A DNA stretch of 64,000 bases from Streptomyces sp. AC512_CC834 (GTDB taxonomy: Bacteria > Actinomycetota > Actinomycetes > Streptomycetales > Streptomycetaceae), in contig NZ_JAGMUO010000029.1 in the NCBI RefSeq assembly GCF_019049325.1, forward strand, positions 109,818-173,817, given 5' to 3'. The notes under the pieces were generated by a model. It saw only the letters and a list, made by a program, of their open reading frames with translations, made no database searches and had not been told where the DNA came from. The translations under genes were made by a program, and so were the position numbers. Of the stretch, positions 53,935-62,836 are shown one piece after another. Position 1 is the first letter of the stretch; each line of letters opens with the position of its first letter.

Positions 53935-54468
53935 ATGGCCCACTCGTCCGCAGCCGCCGCCCGGCGGCGCCGCGCGGCCGGCCCTGCACCCTCACTGACC
54001 GGACCGGCGAGCGACGTGCACCCCGTGCTCCGCCGGACAACCGCCCCGCCCGCCGCCCTGGACCTGCTCGCCCAGGCCCGGGCCGGACTCGAGGAGGCCA
54101 CCGTCCTCGAGGCGCCGAACGAGCGCTATGCGACGGCCCATCTCGCCGCCCTGCGCACCGCCGCCGCGGTGCTGGCCGCGCGGGGCCGCCCGGAGACCAC
54201 CCCGCGGGCCCGGGCCCGCATCCGCAGCGCCTGGGAGGTGCTCCCCGAGATCGCGCCCGAGCTGTCCGAGTGGAGCGCGCTGTTCGCCTCCGGCGCGCGG
54301 CGCCGGGCGCGGGCCGAGGCGGGCATCCAGGGCGCGGTGGGCCGCCGGGACGCCGACGACCTGATACGCGACGTGGCGATGTTCCTGCGCCTCGTGGAGC
54401 GGATGCTGGTCCTCCAGCCGGTCCTGCCCCAGCCCCGCCCCGACCCGGACCTGCCGGACGCGGGATGA
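53935..54468 (+). CDS. SAV_6107-family HEPN-domain protein
   Basis: The 177-aa helical protein contains LDLLAQARAGLEEATVLEAP, NERYATAHLAALRTAAAVLA and DDLIRDVAMFLRLVERML. It matches the SAV_6107 HEPN group in Streptomyces. HEPN domains are often RNases with RxxxxH, but that motif is not seen here, so it is probably a non-catalytic or nucleotidyl-binding form. It could be half of a HEPN/MNT pair; no minimal nucleotidyltransferase is adjacent. AGGAGG lies about 9 bases before the ATG. Confidence 0.75.
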   Translation: MAHSSAAAARRRRAAGPAPSLTGPASDVHPVLRRTTAPPAALDLLAQARAGLEEATVLEAPNERYATAHLAALRTAAAVLAARGRPETTPRARARIRSAWEVLPEIAPELSEWSALFASGARRRARAEAGIQGAVGRRDADDLIRDVAMFLRLVERMLVLQPVLPQPRPDPDLPDAG

Positions 54469-54688
54469 GCCCGCCGGGCCTCCGGCCCGCCCCAGGAGGC
54501 CCGCGCGCACCGGCGTCCGGGGGCACACGGACCGGCCCGGGGCCGGTGGCACGGGGTGACCGGTGGGCGCACCGGAGGCAATAGGGTGGGAGGCGCCTGA
54601 AGCCTCCCCCACCCCGCACCGGGCGGGGGCGGCAGCCCGTTCGCTCCGCCCGTGTCCGAGGCGGTGCCGCGCCGAGGAGTCAACTGCC

Positions 54689-55516
54689 GTGTCGGACCCG
54701 ATGCGCCCGCCCGTCTCCCACTCCCGCCCGCAGACGGCGTCGCCGCGCTCCGAGCCCTCGCGTTCCCGGGCCGCCCTTCGCACCGCCGTGGTCTGGGACG
54801 TCCTCCAGGACGCCCTCGACCGCCGGGTCAAGGCCACCGGCCGCGAGACGCTGGACGTCCTCGACACCGGCGGCGGCAGCGGCAACTTCGCGGTGCCCGT
54901 GGCCCGCCTCGGTCACCGCGTCACCGTCGTGGACCCGAGCCCCAACGCCCTGTTCGCCCTGGAGCGCCGCGCCGCCGAGGCCGACGTCGCCGACCGTGTG
55001 CGAGGCGTCCAGGGGGACGCCCGCGGCCTCTTCGACGTGGTCGAGCGCGGTGGCTACGACGCGGTGCTGTGCCACGGCGTCCTGGAGTACGTGGACGATC
55101 CCGCGGAGGGCGTGCGCAACGTGGTGGCCGCCCTGCGCGCCGACGGCGTCCTCAGCCTGCTCGCCGCGGGCCTCGGCGGCGCCGTGCTCGCGCGGGCCCT
55201 CGCCGGCCACTTCACGGAGGCCCGGCAGGCCCTGGACGACCCGGACGGCCGCTGGGGCGCGGGTGACCCCGTGCCGCGCCGGTTCACCGCCGAACAGCTC
55301 ACCGCACTGGTCGAGGCCGCGGGGCTCCGGATCGGCGCCGTGCACGGCGTACGGGTCTTCGCCGACCTCGTTCCCGGAGTGCTGGTGGACACCGAGCCGG
55401 GCGCCATGGAGGCCCTGCTGAAGCTGGAGGCCGCGGCGGCCGAACTCGCCGCGTTCCACTCCGTGGCCACGCAGCTTCACGTGCTCGGTGAGACGCGAGG
55501 GGCCGACGGGGCCTGA
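54689..55516 (+). CDS. Class I SAM-dependent methyltransferase
   Basis: The 275-aa protein has a Rossmann-like SAM motif, ETLDVLDTGGGSGNFAVPVA, acidic post-I VTVVDPSPNALF, and GGYDAVLCHGVLEYVDDP (motif IV region). RADGVLSLLAAG follows. It resembles SmtA/CmoM-like enzymes, including tRNA and small-molecule methyltransferases, so the target is open. GTG 54689 is chosen because GAGGAG lies 9 bases upstream. Confidence 0.85.
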   Translation: MSDPMRPPVSHSRPQTASPRSEPSRSRAALRTAVVWDVLQDALDRRVKATGRETLDVLDTGGGSGNFAVPVARLGHRVTVVDPSPNALFALERRAAEADVADRVRGVQGDARGLFDVVERGGYDAVLCHGVLEYVDDPAEGVRNVVAALRADGVLSLLAAGLGGAVLARALAGHFTEARQALDDPDGRWGAGDPVPRRFTAEQLTALVEAAGLRIGAVHGVRVFADLVPGVLVDTEPGAMEALLKLEAAAAELAAFHSVATQLHVLGETRGADGA

Positions 55517-55795
55517 GCCGCCCGGTGATGTACGGCGCTGATCAGGGGCGCGACTGCAGATGGAGTACGCCACAGGCCCCCCGAACGGGGGCCGGTCGCC
55601 GTATGATCGAGGGAGACGGCCCCGCATGACGGGTCGGCCGCTGGGGAATGGGAACTTCAGCGAGCCGGCACGGCCATGACGGAGACCGGTTGGCCAATTG
55701 GCGCAGAGGGGCGGGTTTCACGGGGGCGGTTCCCTGCCTATCCTGAAGGGACCCCCCCGGGTCGCCCCGGCGACTGCACGATGAGGAGGACCACC
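55517..55795. other. Spacer between methyltransferase and DUF3040
   Basis: This 279-base interval has no credible gene. AT-richer sequence near 55690 holds the short palindrome TTGGCCAATTGGC. A promoter for the DUF3040 gene is expected here, but no confident hexamer pair was seen. Confidence 0.4.
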
Positions 55796-56200
55796 GTGCC
55801 GCTCTCGGAGAACGAGCAACGCATGCTCGAGCAGATGGAGCGAGCGCTGTACGCCGAAGATCCCAAGTTCGCGACAGCGCTCGAGGGAAGCGGGCTGCGT
55901 ACGTACACCCGGCGACGGGTCTACCAGGCGGTCGCGGGCTTCCTCGTAGGTATTGCGCTTCTCATGGCCGGTATGGTCGCCCAGCAGGTGTGGCTCAGCG
56001 TGGTGGGCTTCCTGGTGATGCTGGGCTGTGCGGTACTCGCCGTGACCGGCTGGCGCAAGGCCCCCAAGCCGGGTGAGCAGCCGGCGGCGGACGCCACCGG
56101 TCCACAGGCACGCCGTCAAGGACGTCAGAAACGCTCCGTGATGGACCGCATCGACGAGCGTTGGCAGCGCCGCAGGGATGAGCAGCAGGGCGGCCAGTAG
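55796..56200 (+). CDS. DUF3040 membrane protein
   Basis: The 134-aa protein begins VPLSENEQRMLEQMERALYAEDPKFATALEG, the DUF3040 signature. Two membrane helices follow (AVAGFLVGIALLMAGMVAQQ, LSVVGFLVMLGCAVLAVTGW), then a basic tail with VMDRIDERWQRRRDEQ. Function is unknown; the family is conserved near the dcw cluster in actinobacteria. GTG 55796 has GAGGAGGA 5 bases upstream. A strong hairpin follows the stop. Confidence 0.92.
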   Translation: MPLSENEQRMLEQMERALYAEDPKFATALEGSGLRTYTRRRVYQAVAGFLVGIALLMAGMVAQQVWLSVVGFLVMLGCAVLAVTGWRKAPKPGEQPAADATGPQARRQGRQKRSVMDRIDERWQRRRDEQQGGQ

Positions 56201-56235
56201 CGCCCGGGCAACCGCTCACCAGAACAGCCGGCCGC

Positions 56236-56280
56236 CGCGTGAGGGGGTGACCACCGTCCGGGTGGTCACCCCCTCACGCG
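56236..56280. terminator. Bidirectional terminator hairpin
   Basis: A perfect 20-base stem (arms 56236-56255 and 56261-56280, core GTGAGGGGGTGACCACC) with a 5-base loop lies between the convergent DUF3040 and transglutaminase genes. It is the strongest hairpin noticed in the window. It should stop transcription from both sides. Confidence 0.85.
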
Positions 56281-56311
56281 TACCCACGAGCACCCGGCGG
56301 GCGCCGTCGGG

Positions 56312-58702
56312 TCAGCCCTGCTGACCCGACGTCTTCCGCCAGGTCGGCCACGCCGCCGCGACCCGCCGCTTCAGGACCGTCCACCGGTCCGACACCGTCC
56401 AGGCCACCCGTACGGCCGAACGCGGGGCAAACCGTGCGCGCAGCCGTGTACCACGGCCGACCGTGGCCCGCAGCCCGGCGGTCGCCGACCGGACGTCCTC
56501 CGTCAGTCCCGCCGTCAGGCGCGGGCGCGGCGCGTAGAGCACCTGCTCCACGGCGTCCGCCAGCCGGTGCACCGCGGCCGCGGCCGTCGGGTCGAGGTGT
56601 CCGAGCAGGACGATCCGGGCCGCCGCCTTGCGCGGGGTCTGCGACTCCTCCGGCAGGATCCCGAGGTCCCACGCCGTGTCCGTCAGCTCCTGCCAGACCG
56701 CGAGGGTGTGCGGGACGGCGTCCGCCTCGCCGCGGCCGTGCGCCCCGAGCCGCACCGCGCGGGCCCGCAGCCGCCACAGCATCGGTGCCAGCGGGATCAG
56801 CAGCAGCACGAGACCGGCCAGGGACCAGGCCAGCAGCGCGTACCACGGCGGTCCGCCGCCGCCCGTGACGGGCAGCACCACGGCGGACTCGGTGGAGCAG
56901 GCGTCCAGCTTCTTGTCCTGCGGCGAGCAGGTCTCGCTCGCCGAGGGCGCCGCCGACGGTTCCGTCTGCGCGTCCTGGGACGGCAGGGCGGGGTCCGGCA
57001 CCGAACTGCCCGGCGTGTCCGTGATGGTGTACGACGGGGTCGAGCCACGCGTCGGCGTCGGCTCGAAGCGGGTCCAGCCCACGCCCTCGAAGTACACCTC
57101 GGGCCAGGCGTGCGCGTCCCGCAGCCCCACCGACACCGAGCCGTCCGCCTGCGGGGACCCCGGCGCGAAGCCGACCGCGACCCTGGCCGGTATGCCGAGG
57201 GAGCGGGCCATCGCCGCCATGGCAAAGGAGAAGTGGACGCAGAAGCCCTCCTTGTCCTTCAGGAACCGGGCGATCGCCTCCGAGCCGCTGCCCACCTCGA
57301 CCTGTGTGTCGTACTCGAAGCCGCCGTTGACCGCGAAGTAGTCCTGGAGCTTGACCGCCTGCTCGTACGGGTTCGCGGCGCCGGCGGTGACGTCGCGGGC
57401 GGTCTGGGAGACCACCTCCGGAAGCGAGTCCGGAAGCTGGGTGTACTCACGTCTCAGCGCCGCCGACGCCTGCGGTGCCGCGGCGAGCTGGTCCGCCGTC
57501 GGCTGCACGTTCAGGCTGCGTACCTCGTACTTCAGCCCGCGGGTGGTCTGGCCGTGGTCGCCGACCAGGGTCATGCCGACGGGTTCGTAGCGCCAGTTGC
57601 CCGCGACGCGCACGCCGCTGGGCGGGTACGGCATCGGCAGCCAGTTCTGGGCGTACCAGTCCGCCGCCGAGACGAGGGTCCGGGTCTCCGTGCGCTTGAC
57701 CTCGGGGCCGAGACCAGCCGGGACGGGGAACGTACCGTCCGGCACGTTGGTGATGTGCCGCTTGGACGGCTTCCAGGTGGTGCCGTCGAAGTCGTCCAGG
57801 GACACGATGCGCAGGTACAGGTCCGACAGGTCGTCGGAGTCGGTCTGGACGGAGAGGACTTCCTGGTTGTTCTCGACGTTGAGACTGTCCCGCAGGGAGA
57901 CCAGCGGGTTCACCGCGGAGATCGTGCCGCCGCCCCCCGGGCCGGAACCGACGCCGGTCCTGGCACTGTCCAGCAGCCCGCCGTCCATCGCGGGCAGCGC
58001 GAGCGGCACCACCAGGGCGATGCCCAGCGCGAAGGCGCCGATACGCCGTCCGGTGCGGACCGGGGCGACCACGCCGCCCTGCTCCCCGCCCGGGGCGCGC
58101 GGCGCGCCGCCGAAGACCCGGCCCCACTGCGAGAGCCGGTCACGTCCCTCGGCCAGGAGCAGCGTCAGATAGCCGGCCGCCGCGACCAGGAACCACAGCC
58201 AGTCGGCGCCGCCCTCGGACAGCCCCGCGGCCACCGAATAGAGCGCGAGCAGCGGCAGGCCGGCCGGGGCGGCGCTGCGGAAGGTCACCGCGAGGGTGTC
58301 CACCAGCAGCCCGATCACCAGGACGCCGCCGACCAGCATCAGCCGGATGCCGTCGGACTCCAGCGGCGCCGGGATCGCGTACCGGGCGATGTCGTCGCCG
58401 CCCTGCTGGAACAGGTCGGCGAAGCGCTGGAAGGCCTGCGGGCCGGGGATCAGCCCGGCGAGCGCCTGCTGCCGGGCGAAGACCACGGTCAGCAGTACCA
58501 GCGTGACCATGGCCTGTACGCCGACGGTCAGCGGCCGGGCCAGCGGCACCCGCCGCGCCACCGCGCCCACCCCGGACTGCACCGCCAGCAGGAGGGCCGC
58601 CTGCAGAATCCACGTGGCCGGATCCACCAACGGCAACAACGCGCACGCCGCCGTCAGAGTGGCCACCCACGCACACAACGCCAACCGCGCCCGCCCGCTC
58701 AT
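56312..58702 (-). CDS. Transglutaminase-like membrane protein (TgpA family)
   Basis: The 796-aa protein has about six N-terminal membrane segments and an extracytoplasmic transglutaminase-core domain. The latter carries Cys in EGFCVHFSFAMAAMARSLGI and His in LRDAHAWPEVYFEGVGWTRF, followed by FEPTPTRG. A Pro/Ser/Asp-rich linker, one more helix (WYALLAWSLAGLVLLLIPL) and a cytoplasmic helical tail complete it. The family crosslinks or hydrolyses peptide amides outside the membrane, with a MoxR ATPase and a DUF58 protein as fixed operon partners. ATG 58702 shares one base with the stop of a small duplicated ORF (TGATG). Confidence 0.9.
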   Translation of the reverse strand: MSGRARLALCAWVATLTAACALLPLVDPATWILQAALLLAVQSGVGAVARRVPLARPLTVGVQAMVTLVLLTVVFARQQALAGLIPGPQAFQRFADLFQQGGDDIARYAIPAPLESDGIRLMLVGGVLVIGLLVDTLAVTFRSAAPAGLPLLALYSVAAGLSEGGADWLWFLVAAAGYLTLLLAEGRDRLSQWGRVFGGAPRAPGGEQGGVVAPVRTGRRIGAFALGIALVVPLALPAMDGGLLDSARTGVGSGPGGGGTISAVNPLVSLRDSLNVENNQEVLSVQTDSDDLSDLYLRIVSLDDFDGTTWKPSKRHITNVPDGTFPVPAGLGPEVKRTETRTLVSAADWYAQNWLPMPYPPSGVRVAGNWRYEPVGMTLVGDHGQTTRGLKYEVRSLNVQPTADQLAAAPQASAALRREYTQLPDSLPEVVSQTARDVTAGAANPYEQAVKLQDYFAVNGGFEYDTQVEVGSGSEAIARFLKDKEGFCVHFSFAMAAMARSLGIPARVAVGFAPGSPQADGSVSVGLRDAHAWPEVYFEGVGWTRFEPTPTRGSTPSYTITDTPGSSVPDPALPSQDAQTEPSAAPSASETCSPQDKKLDACSTESAVVLPVTGGGGPPWYALLAWSLAGLVLLLIPLAPMLWRLRARAVRLGAHGRGEADAVPHTLAVWQELTDTAWDLGILPEESQTPRKAAARIVLLGHLDPTAAAAVHRLADAVEQVLYAPRPRLTAGLTEDVRSATAGLRATVGRGTRLRARFAPRSAVRVAWTVSDRWTVLKRRVAAAWPTWRKTSGQQG

Positions 58703-58884
58703 CACGTCATCTCCCGACGGGTGGTCGTGACGGGGCCGGTGTGTGCGGGCCGGTGCGGTCGCCCGGGTGCTCCGGGTACCCCCGTGCCCGCGTACGCCAC
58801 GCGCCGCGCCCGCCCACTCGTCCCCGCCACCCACGTCCGCCCGCCGGTCCGGTCGCGCCCCGCCGGTCGTGTCCGCCCGCTCAT
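58702..58884 (-). CDS. Small duplicated ORF 2, coupled to transglutaminase
   Basis: This 60-codon ORF starts at ATG 58884 with MSGRTRPAGRDRTGGRTWVA and ends PVTTTRREMT. The first base of its start is the last base of ORF 1's stop, and its stop shares a base with the transglutaminase start. GGGAG precedes the ATG at 7-9 bases. The product is very Arg/Gly/Pro-rich and has no recognised domain. It has the same last 20 or so residues as ORF 1. It is a by-product of duplication, but it may be translated in order to keep ribosomes moving toward the transglutaminase gene. Confidence 0.4.
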   Translation of the reverse strand: MSGRTRPAGRDRTGGRTWVAGTSGRARRVAYAGTGVPGAPGRPHRPAHTGPVTTTRREMT

Positions 58885-59138
58885 CACGTCATCTCCCGAC
58901 GGGTGGTCGTGACGGGGCCGGTGTGTGCGGGCCGGTGCGGTCGCCCGGGTGCTCCGGGCGCCGCCGTGCCCGCGTACGGCACGCGCCGCGCCCGCCCACT
59001 CGTTCCCGCCACCCGCGTCCGCCCGCCGGTCCGGGGACGGCACGACGGGCGCCCGGGTGCTCCGGGTGCCGCCGTGCCCGCGTGTGGCACGCGTCGTGGC
59101 CGCCTGCTCGTCCTTGGCGCCTGCGTCCGTCCGCTCAT
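58884..59138 (-). CDS. Small duplicated ORF 1, coupled to DUF58
   Basis: This 84-codon ORF starts at ATG 59138, overlapping the DUF58 stop by 4 bases (ATGA). It begins MSGRTQAPRTSRRPRRVPHA and ends PVTTTRREMT, as ORF 2 does. Arg, Pro, Gly and Ala dominate. The MSGR start is the same as that of the transglutaminase (MSGRARLAL), so the tandem duplication copied the start region. No domain is recognised. Confidence 0.4.
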   Translation of the reverse strand: MSGRTQAPRTSRRPRRVPHAGTAAPGAPGRPSCRPRTGGRTRVAGTSGRARRVPYAGTAAPGAPGRPHRPAHTGPVTTTRREMT

Positions 59139-60499
59139 CGCGTCCCCTCCCCGCCGGTCGTCGTCGCGAGGATGGTGCGTTCGTGGTCGGCCAGGCGCCA
59201 CAGCTCCTCCACGGTGGCGCCCCGTGGCACGGCCACGACGGTCCAGCCGGCCTCGCGCAGCATCCGCAGACGCTCCTCGCTCCTGTCCAACGGACCGGGC
59301 ACGTCGGCCGGTTCCCGTGCCCAGATCTCGCTGTCCAGGACGAAGGCCACGGCGCCGCCGCTGCGCTGCCGCATCTTGGCGGCCACCGTGGACTGCTCCT
59401 CGTCCAGGTCGCCGAAGAACGCCACCAGCAGCCCCTCGTTCCCGCCGCGCAGTACGTCGTACGCCCGGGACAGGCCCGTGCCGTCGGAGTGGTCGATCAC
59501 GGCGAGGGTGTCCATCATCAGCCCGGCCGCGTCGGCCGTCCCCTGGCTCGCGCCCGCGAAACCGTCGGCGCCCTCGCCGGGCACCGAGTCGCCGGTGTCG
59601 GTGAGCAGCCGGACGGAGAAGCCCCGCTCCAGCATGTGCACCAGCACGGACGCCGCGCCCGACACCGCCCACTCGAAGGCCGAGTCGGGGCCCGCCCCCT
59701 CGAAGGCCACGACCCGGGTGTCCAGGAGCACCGTGCAGCGAGCGCGCCGCGGCTGCTCCTCGCGGCGCACCATCAGTTCGCCGTAGCGCGCCGTGGAGCG
59801 CCAGTGCACCCGGCGCAGATCGTCGCCGTAGCGGTACCCGCGCGGGATCACGTCGTCGTCGCCCGCCAGCGCGAGCGACCGCTGCCGGCCCTCGCCGTAC
59901 CCCAACGCCTCGCCGCTCAGCCGCACCGGCGGCAGCGCCTCCACGTGCGGGATCACGGTCAGGGTGTCGTGCGCCGAGAAGGACCGGGTCAGCTCGCACA
60001 GCCCGAACGGGTCGGTCAGGCGCAGTTGCAGCGGGCCCAGCGGGTACCGGCCGCGCAGATCGGAGCGGACCCGGTAGGACACCTCGCGCCGCCCGCCCGG
60101 CTCCACCCGGTCGAGCACGAAGCGGGGGCGCGGGCCGAGCACGTAGGGCACCCGGTCCTGGAGCATCAGCAGACCGGTGGGTAGCCGGGAGACGTTGTCG
60201 ATGCGCAGATGCACCCGGGCCTCGCTGCCCGCGGGGACCCGCCCGGGGGAGAGCCGGCGACTGCCGGCGACCCGGTAGCGCGTGCGGTACAGCACGGCCG
60301 CGCAGACCAGGGGCAGCACGCCGAGCAGCAGCCCGACGCGCAGCAGGTCGCTCTGCCCGAGGACGTACGCGCAGACCGCGGCGGCGATGCCGGCGGCCAG
60401 GAAGGAGCGCCCCCGGGTGGTCAGACCGGCCAGGGCGGTCCGGATGCCGCCGCCCTCACCCCGGTCGTCCTCGGACCGGTCCGTCCCCCCGGCGTCCAT
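59135..60499 (-). CDS. DUF58 (vWA-like) protein
   Basis: The 454-aa protein has two N-terminal membrane segments (SFLAAGIAAAVCAYVLGQ and VGLLLGVLPLVCAAVLY). A beta-sandwich region and the DUF58 signature FGLCELTRSF to YRYGDDLRRVHWRSTARYGEL follow. The C-terminal half is vWA-like, with TVLLDTRVVAF. It is the usual partner of MoxR ATPases. ATG 60499 shares one base with the MoxR stop (TGATG); GTG 60502 is also possible. The stop overlaps the start of small ORF 1. Confidence 0.92.
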   Translation of the reverse strand: MDAGGTDRSEDDRGEGGGIRTALAGLTTRGRSFLAAGIAAAVCAYVLGQSDLLRVGLLLGVLPLVCAAVLYRTRYRVAGSRRLSPGRVPAGSEARVHLRIDNVSRLPTGLLMLQDRVPYVLGPRPRFVLDRVEPGGRREVSYRVRSDLRGRYPLGPLQLRLTDPFGLCELTRSFSAHDTLTVIPHVEALPPVRLSGEALGYGEGRQRSLALAGDDDVIPRGYRYGDDLRRVHWRSTARYGELMVRREEQPRRARCTVLLDTRVVAFEGAGPDSAFEWAVSGAASVLVHMLERGFSVRLLTDTGDSVPGEGADGFAGASQGTADAAGLMMDTLAVIDHSDGTGLSRAYDVLRGGNEGLLVAFFGDLDEEQSTVAAKMRQRSGGAVAFVLDSEIWAREPADVPGPLDRSEERLRMLREAGWTVVAVPRGATVEELWRLADHERTILATTTGGEGTR

Positions 60500-61572
60500 C
60501 ACAGCCTCCGCGGCGCTTGCCCGCCGTACGCCGACGTGTCGTGGCCCGCGCCGAGGCCCGCCTGCTGCTGGGGCGCCGCGGGCACCGGGGTGCGCTGAAG
60601 GATCTCCTGGACGACCTGCTCGGCGGTGCGCCGGTTGAGCTGGGCCTGCGCCGTCGGCAGCAGACGGTGGGCCAGGACGGCGACCGCGAGAGCCTGCACG
60701 TCGTCCGGCAGCGCGTAGTCCCGGCCGCTCAGGGCGGCGGACGCCTTCGACGCGCGCAGCAGATGCAGCGTGGCGCGCGGCGAGGCGCCGAGTCTGAGGT
60801 CCGGATGGCTGCGCGTGGCCGACACCAGGTCCACGGCATACCGCCGGATCGGATCCGCCACGTGGACGCCGCGGACCGCCTCGATCAGCTTCAGGATGTC
60901 GTGCGCGTGCGCCACCGGCTGGAGATCGTCCAGCGGATTCACCCCGCCGTGCACGTCGAGCATCTGCAGCTCGGCCTCGGTGCTGGGATAGCCGATGGAG
61001 ACCCGGGCCATGAAACGGTCGCGCTGGGCCTCCGGCAGCGGGTAGGTGCCCTCCATCTCGACCGGGTTCTGCGTCGCCACCACCATGAAGGGGCTGGGCA
61101 GCTCGTAGGTCTGGCCGTCGATGGTGACCTGGCGCTCCTCCATCGACTCCAGCAGCGCCGACTGCGTCTTCGGCGACGCCCGGTTGATCTCGTCGCCGAT
61201 CACGACCTGCGCGAAGATCGCACCCGGTTTGAACTCGAAGTCCCGGCGCTGCTGGTCCCAGATGGACACCCCGGTGATGTCCGAGGGCAGCAGGTCCGGC
61301 GTGAACTGGATCCGGCGCACGGAACAGTCGATGGACCGCGCCAGCGCCTTGGCCAGCATCGTCTTGCCGACTCCCGGGACATCCTCGATCAGCAGATGAC
61401 CCTCGGCGAGCAGCACGGTCAGCGAGAGCCGCACGACCTCGGGCTTGCCCTCGATCACATCCTCCACCGAACCGCGGACACGCTCGACCACAGCGGTCAG
61501 ATCTTCCCCCACGCTCCCGTACGTTCGCGCGGCGGCGCCCCCATGGCTCGCCTGATCGTCATAGGTCGTCAC
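60499..61572 (-). CDS. moxR: MoxR-family AAA+ ATPase
   Basis: The 357-aa protein has Walker A LIEDVPGVGKTMLAKALARS, Walker B FAQVVIGDEINRASPKTQSALLE, sensor 1 FMVVATQNPVEMEGTYPLPEAQRDRFM, and a C-terminal lid. It is the chaperone-like ATPase of the MoxR-DUF58-transglutaminase operon. GTG 61572 has GAGGAGG about 6 bases upstream, in preference to the longer frame. The C-terminal tail (PQQQAGLGAGHDTSAYG) is low-complexity. Confidence 0.94.
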   Translation of the reverse strand: MTTYDDQASHGGAAARTYGSVGEDLTAVVERVRGSVEDVIEGKPEVVRLSLTVLLAEGHLLIEDVPGVGKTMLAKALARSIDCSVRRIQFTPDLLPSDITGVSIWDQQRRDFEFKPGAIFAQVVIGDEINRASPKTQSALLESMEERQVTIDGQTYELPSPFMVVATQNPVEMEGTYPLPEAQRDRFMARVSIGYPSTEAELQMLDVHGGVNPLDDLQPVAHAHDILKLIEAVRGVHVADPIRRYAVDLVSATRSHPDLRLGASPRATLHLLRASKASAALSGRDYALPDDVQALAVAVLAHRLLPTAQAQLNRRTAEQVVQEILQRTPVPAAPQQQAGLGAGHDTSAYGGQAPRRL

Positions 61573-61859
61573 CCGGCCCTCCTCGGCCTTTCCCCGCACT
61601 CCCTGAGAAGCGGGGGTACCCCAACTTGCCGGGCCGGCCCCGCACCGCGGACCGGCCCACCCCGAATCACGGACACCGCCCGGAAAAAGTTCCGGGCGAC
61701 ACCACTTCCCGCATTCTTGCTGCCGTTACCGATTCGTGTCACTCGCCTGTGGACAACTGGCCGCGATATGTCGGTCCTTACGGCATTTGCGGTGCTTGCC
61801 CGGCGAGAATCGTCGGCGCGGGCCACCCGGTCCGGGCCACCCGGTCACGGGCCACCCGG

Positions 61860-62414
61860 TCAGGCGGGGTCGACCTCGCGCAGCAGGCCCGTCCTCACGT
61901 CGAAGACGAAACCGCGCACGTCCTCGGTGTGCAGCAGGAACGGCGAGGTGCGCACCCGCTCGATCGACTGCCGCACGTCCTGGTCGGCGTCCCGGAAGGC
62001 CTCCACCGCCCACACGGGACGCTGGCCGACCTCCAGTTCCAGGTCGTGCCGGAAGTCCTCGGTGATGGACTCCATGCCGCAGTTGGTGTGGTGGATGAGG
62101 GCCACGCTGCGGGTGCCGAGTGCCCGCTGGCTGATGGTCAGGGAGCGGATCACGTCGTCGGTGACCACACCGCCCGCGTTGCGGATCGTGTGACAGTCAC
62201 CGAGCTTCAGGCCGAGCGCGGCGTGCAGGTCCAGGCGGGCGTCCATGCAGGCCACGACGGCGACACGCTGTACGGGGCGGGCGTCCATCCCGGGGTCCCC
62301 GAACGCCGCGGCGTAGCGCTCGTTCGCCTCGACGAGCCGGTCGGTGACGGTGTGGTCGCCGTCTATGGCGGATTCGGAGCCGGCGGGTACCGATGCAGAA
62401 GTCGTCATATCCAT
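61860..62414 (-). CDS. Beta-class carbonic anhydrase
   Basis: The 184-aa protein has the beta-carbonic anhydrase zinc ligands and dyad: Cys and Asp/Arg in VVACMDARLDL, and His-x2-Cys in HHTNCGMESI. RNAGGVVTDDVIRSL is also conserved. It interconverts CO2 and bicarbonate in the cytosol. The type is that of small Rv1284-like enzymes. ATG 62414 (MDMTTSA) is chosen; ATG 62408 is equally possible, and no clear ribosome-binding site decides it. Confidence 0.92.
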   Translation of the reverse strand: MDMTTSASVPAGSESAIDGDHTVTDRLVEANERYAAAFGDPGMDARPVQRVAVVACMDARLDLHAALGLKLGDCHTIRNAGGVVTDDVIRSLTISQRALGTRSVALIHHTNCGMESITEDFRHDLELEVGQRPVWAVEAFRDADQDVRQSIERVRTSPFLLHTEDVRGFVFDVRTGLLREVDPA

Positions 62415-62836
62415 GACGTTACTGGCCGTCCCCGGCCAGGGCCCGCTGTGGAGGGGGACAAAGAACATCATCAAGGCTTGTTGTGAGCCAACCCACAGGG
62501 TGGTGCGAACACGTCCGTACGAGTGAAAAGCCGCGCGGCACCGGTTTGCGGACGCCGGCCTCCGCGACGCGCAGGCCGGTTGATTGACCGGGCGACACGG
62601 TGGACTAAAGTGACGCGAAGCGGGAGGCGAGGTTCTCCCTGCTGGACTGATTTCCCCGGAGACCTGGGCGACGTCCCGCCAGATCTCCCCACGTGCGCGG
62701 CGCGTACGTACGGCTCGGCCTCCTCCCGCTCCCGGCCGGCCGACGCTTTTGGCGCCGGCAGGCCTCCCCTTCAGATGCGAGCGGGAGGGGACCCGGCAGT
62801 GCGTGACGCCGCGCCGGACCTGAGAGGCCGTCCCAC
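62415..62836. other. 422-base spacer before the dcw cluster
   Basis: No gene is seen, including no mraZ. The spacer contains a promoter (62584-62611) for rsmH-ftsL and a leader of about 220 bases. Inverted arms CCTCCCGCTC (62722-62731) and GAGCGGGAGG (62779-62788) lie in the leader, so the RNA may fold before the rsmH start. The carbonic anhydrase promoter should lie near 62440, but its hexamers are unclear. Confidence 0.5.
62584..62611 (+). promoter_or_regulatory. Promoter of rsmH-ftsL
   Basis: TTGACC (62584-62589), a 16-base spacer and TAAAGT (62606-62611) form a housekeeping sigma-type promoter. The start site would be near 62618, about 220 bases before the rsmH TTG. Confidence 0.5.

Larger units (their letters stand above)
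58691..59139. repeat. Direct tandem repeats at the DUF58/transglutaminase junction
   Basis: A segment of about 180 bases, starting CCCGCTCATCACGTCATCTC, is present from about 58691 and again from about 58876. A third partial copy at about 59050-59139 includes CGCCCGGGTGCTCCGGGTGC. The copies are about 90% alike and each full copy carries the ribosome-binding site and ATGAGCGGG start region of the transglutaminase gene. Confidence 0.85.

Noticed and set aside
52802..53998. 398-codon + strand frame over the MacR-like site and TetR gene
   Set aside because: It is antisense to a clear TetR gene. Its composition is Arg/Gly-rich, and no ribosome-binding site or domain is visible.
62475..62836. mraZ or another small gene before rsmH
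   Set aside because: No frame in the spacer has the MraZ motifs. The 105- and 73-codon frames are Arg-rich and lack ribosome-binding sites.
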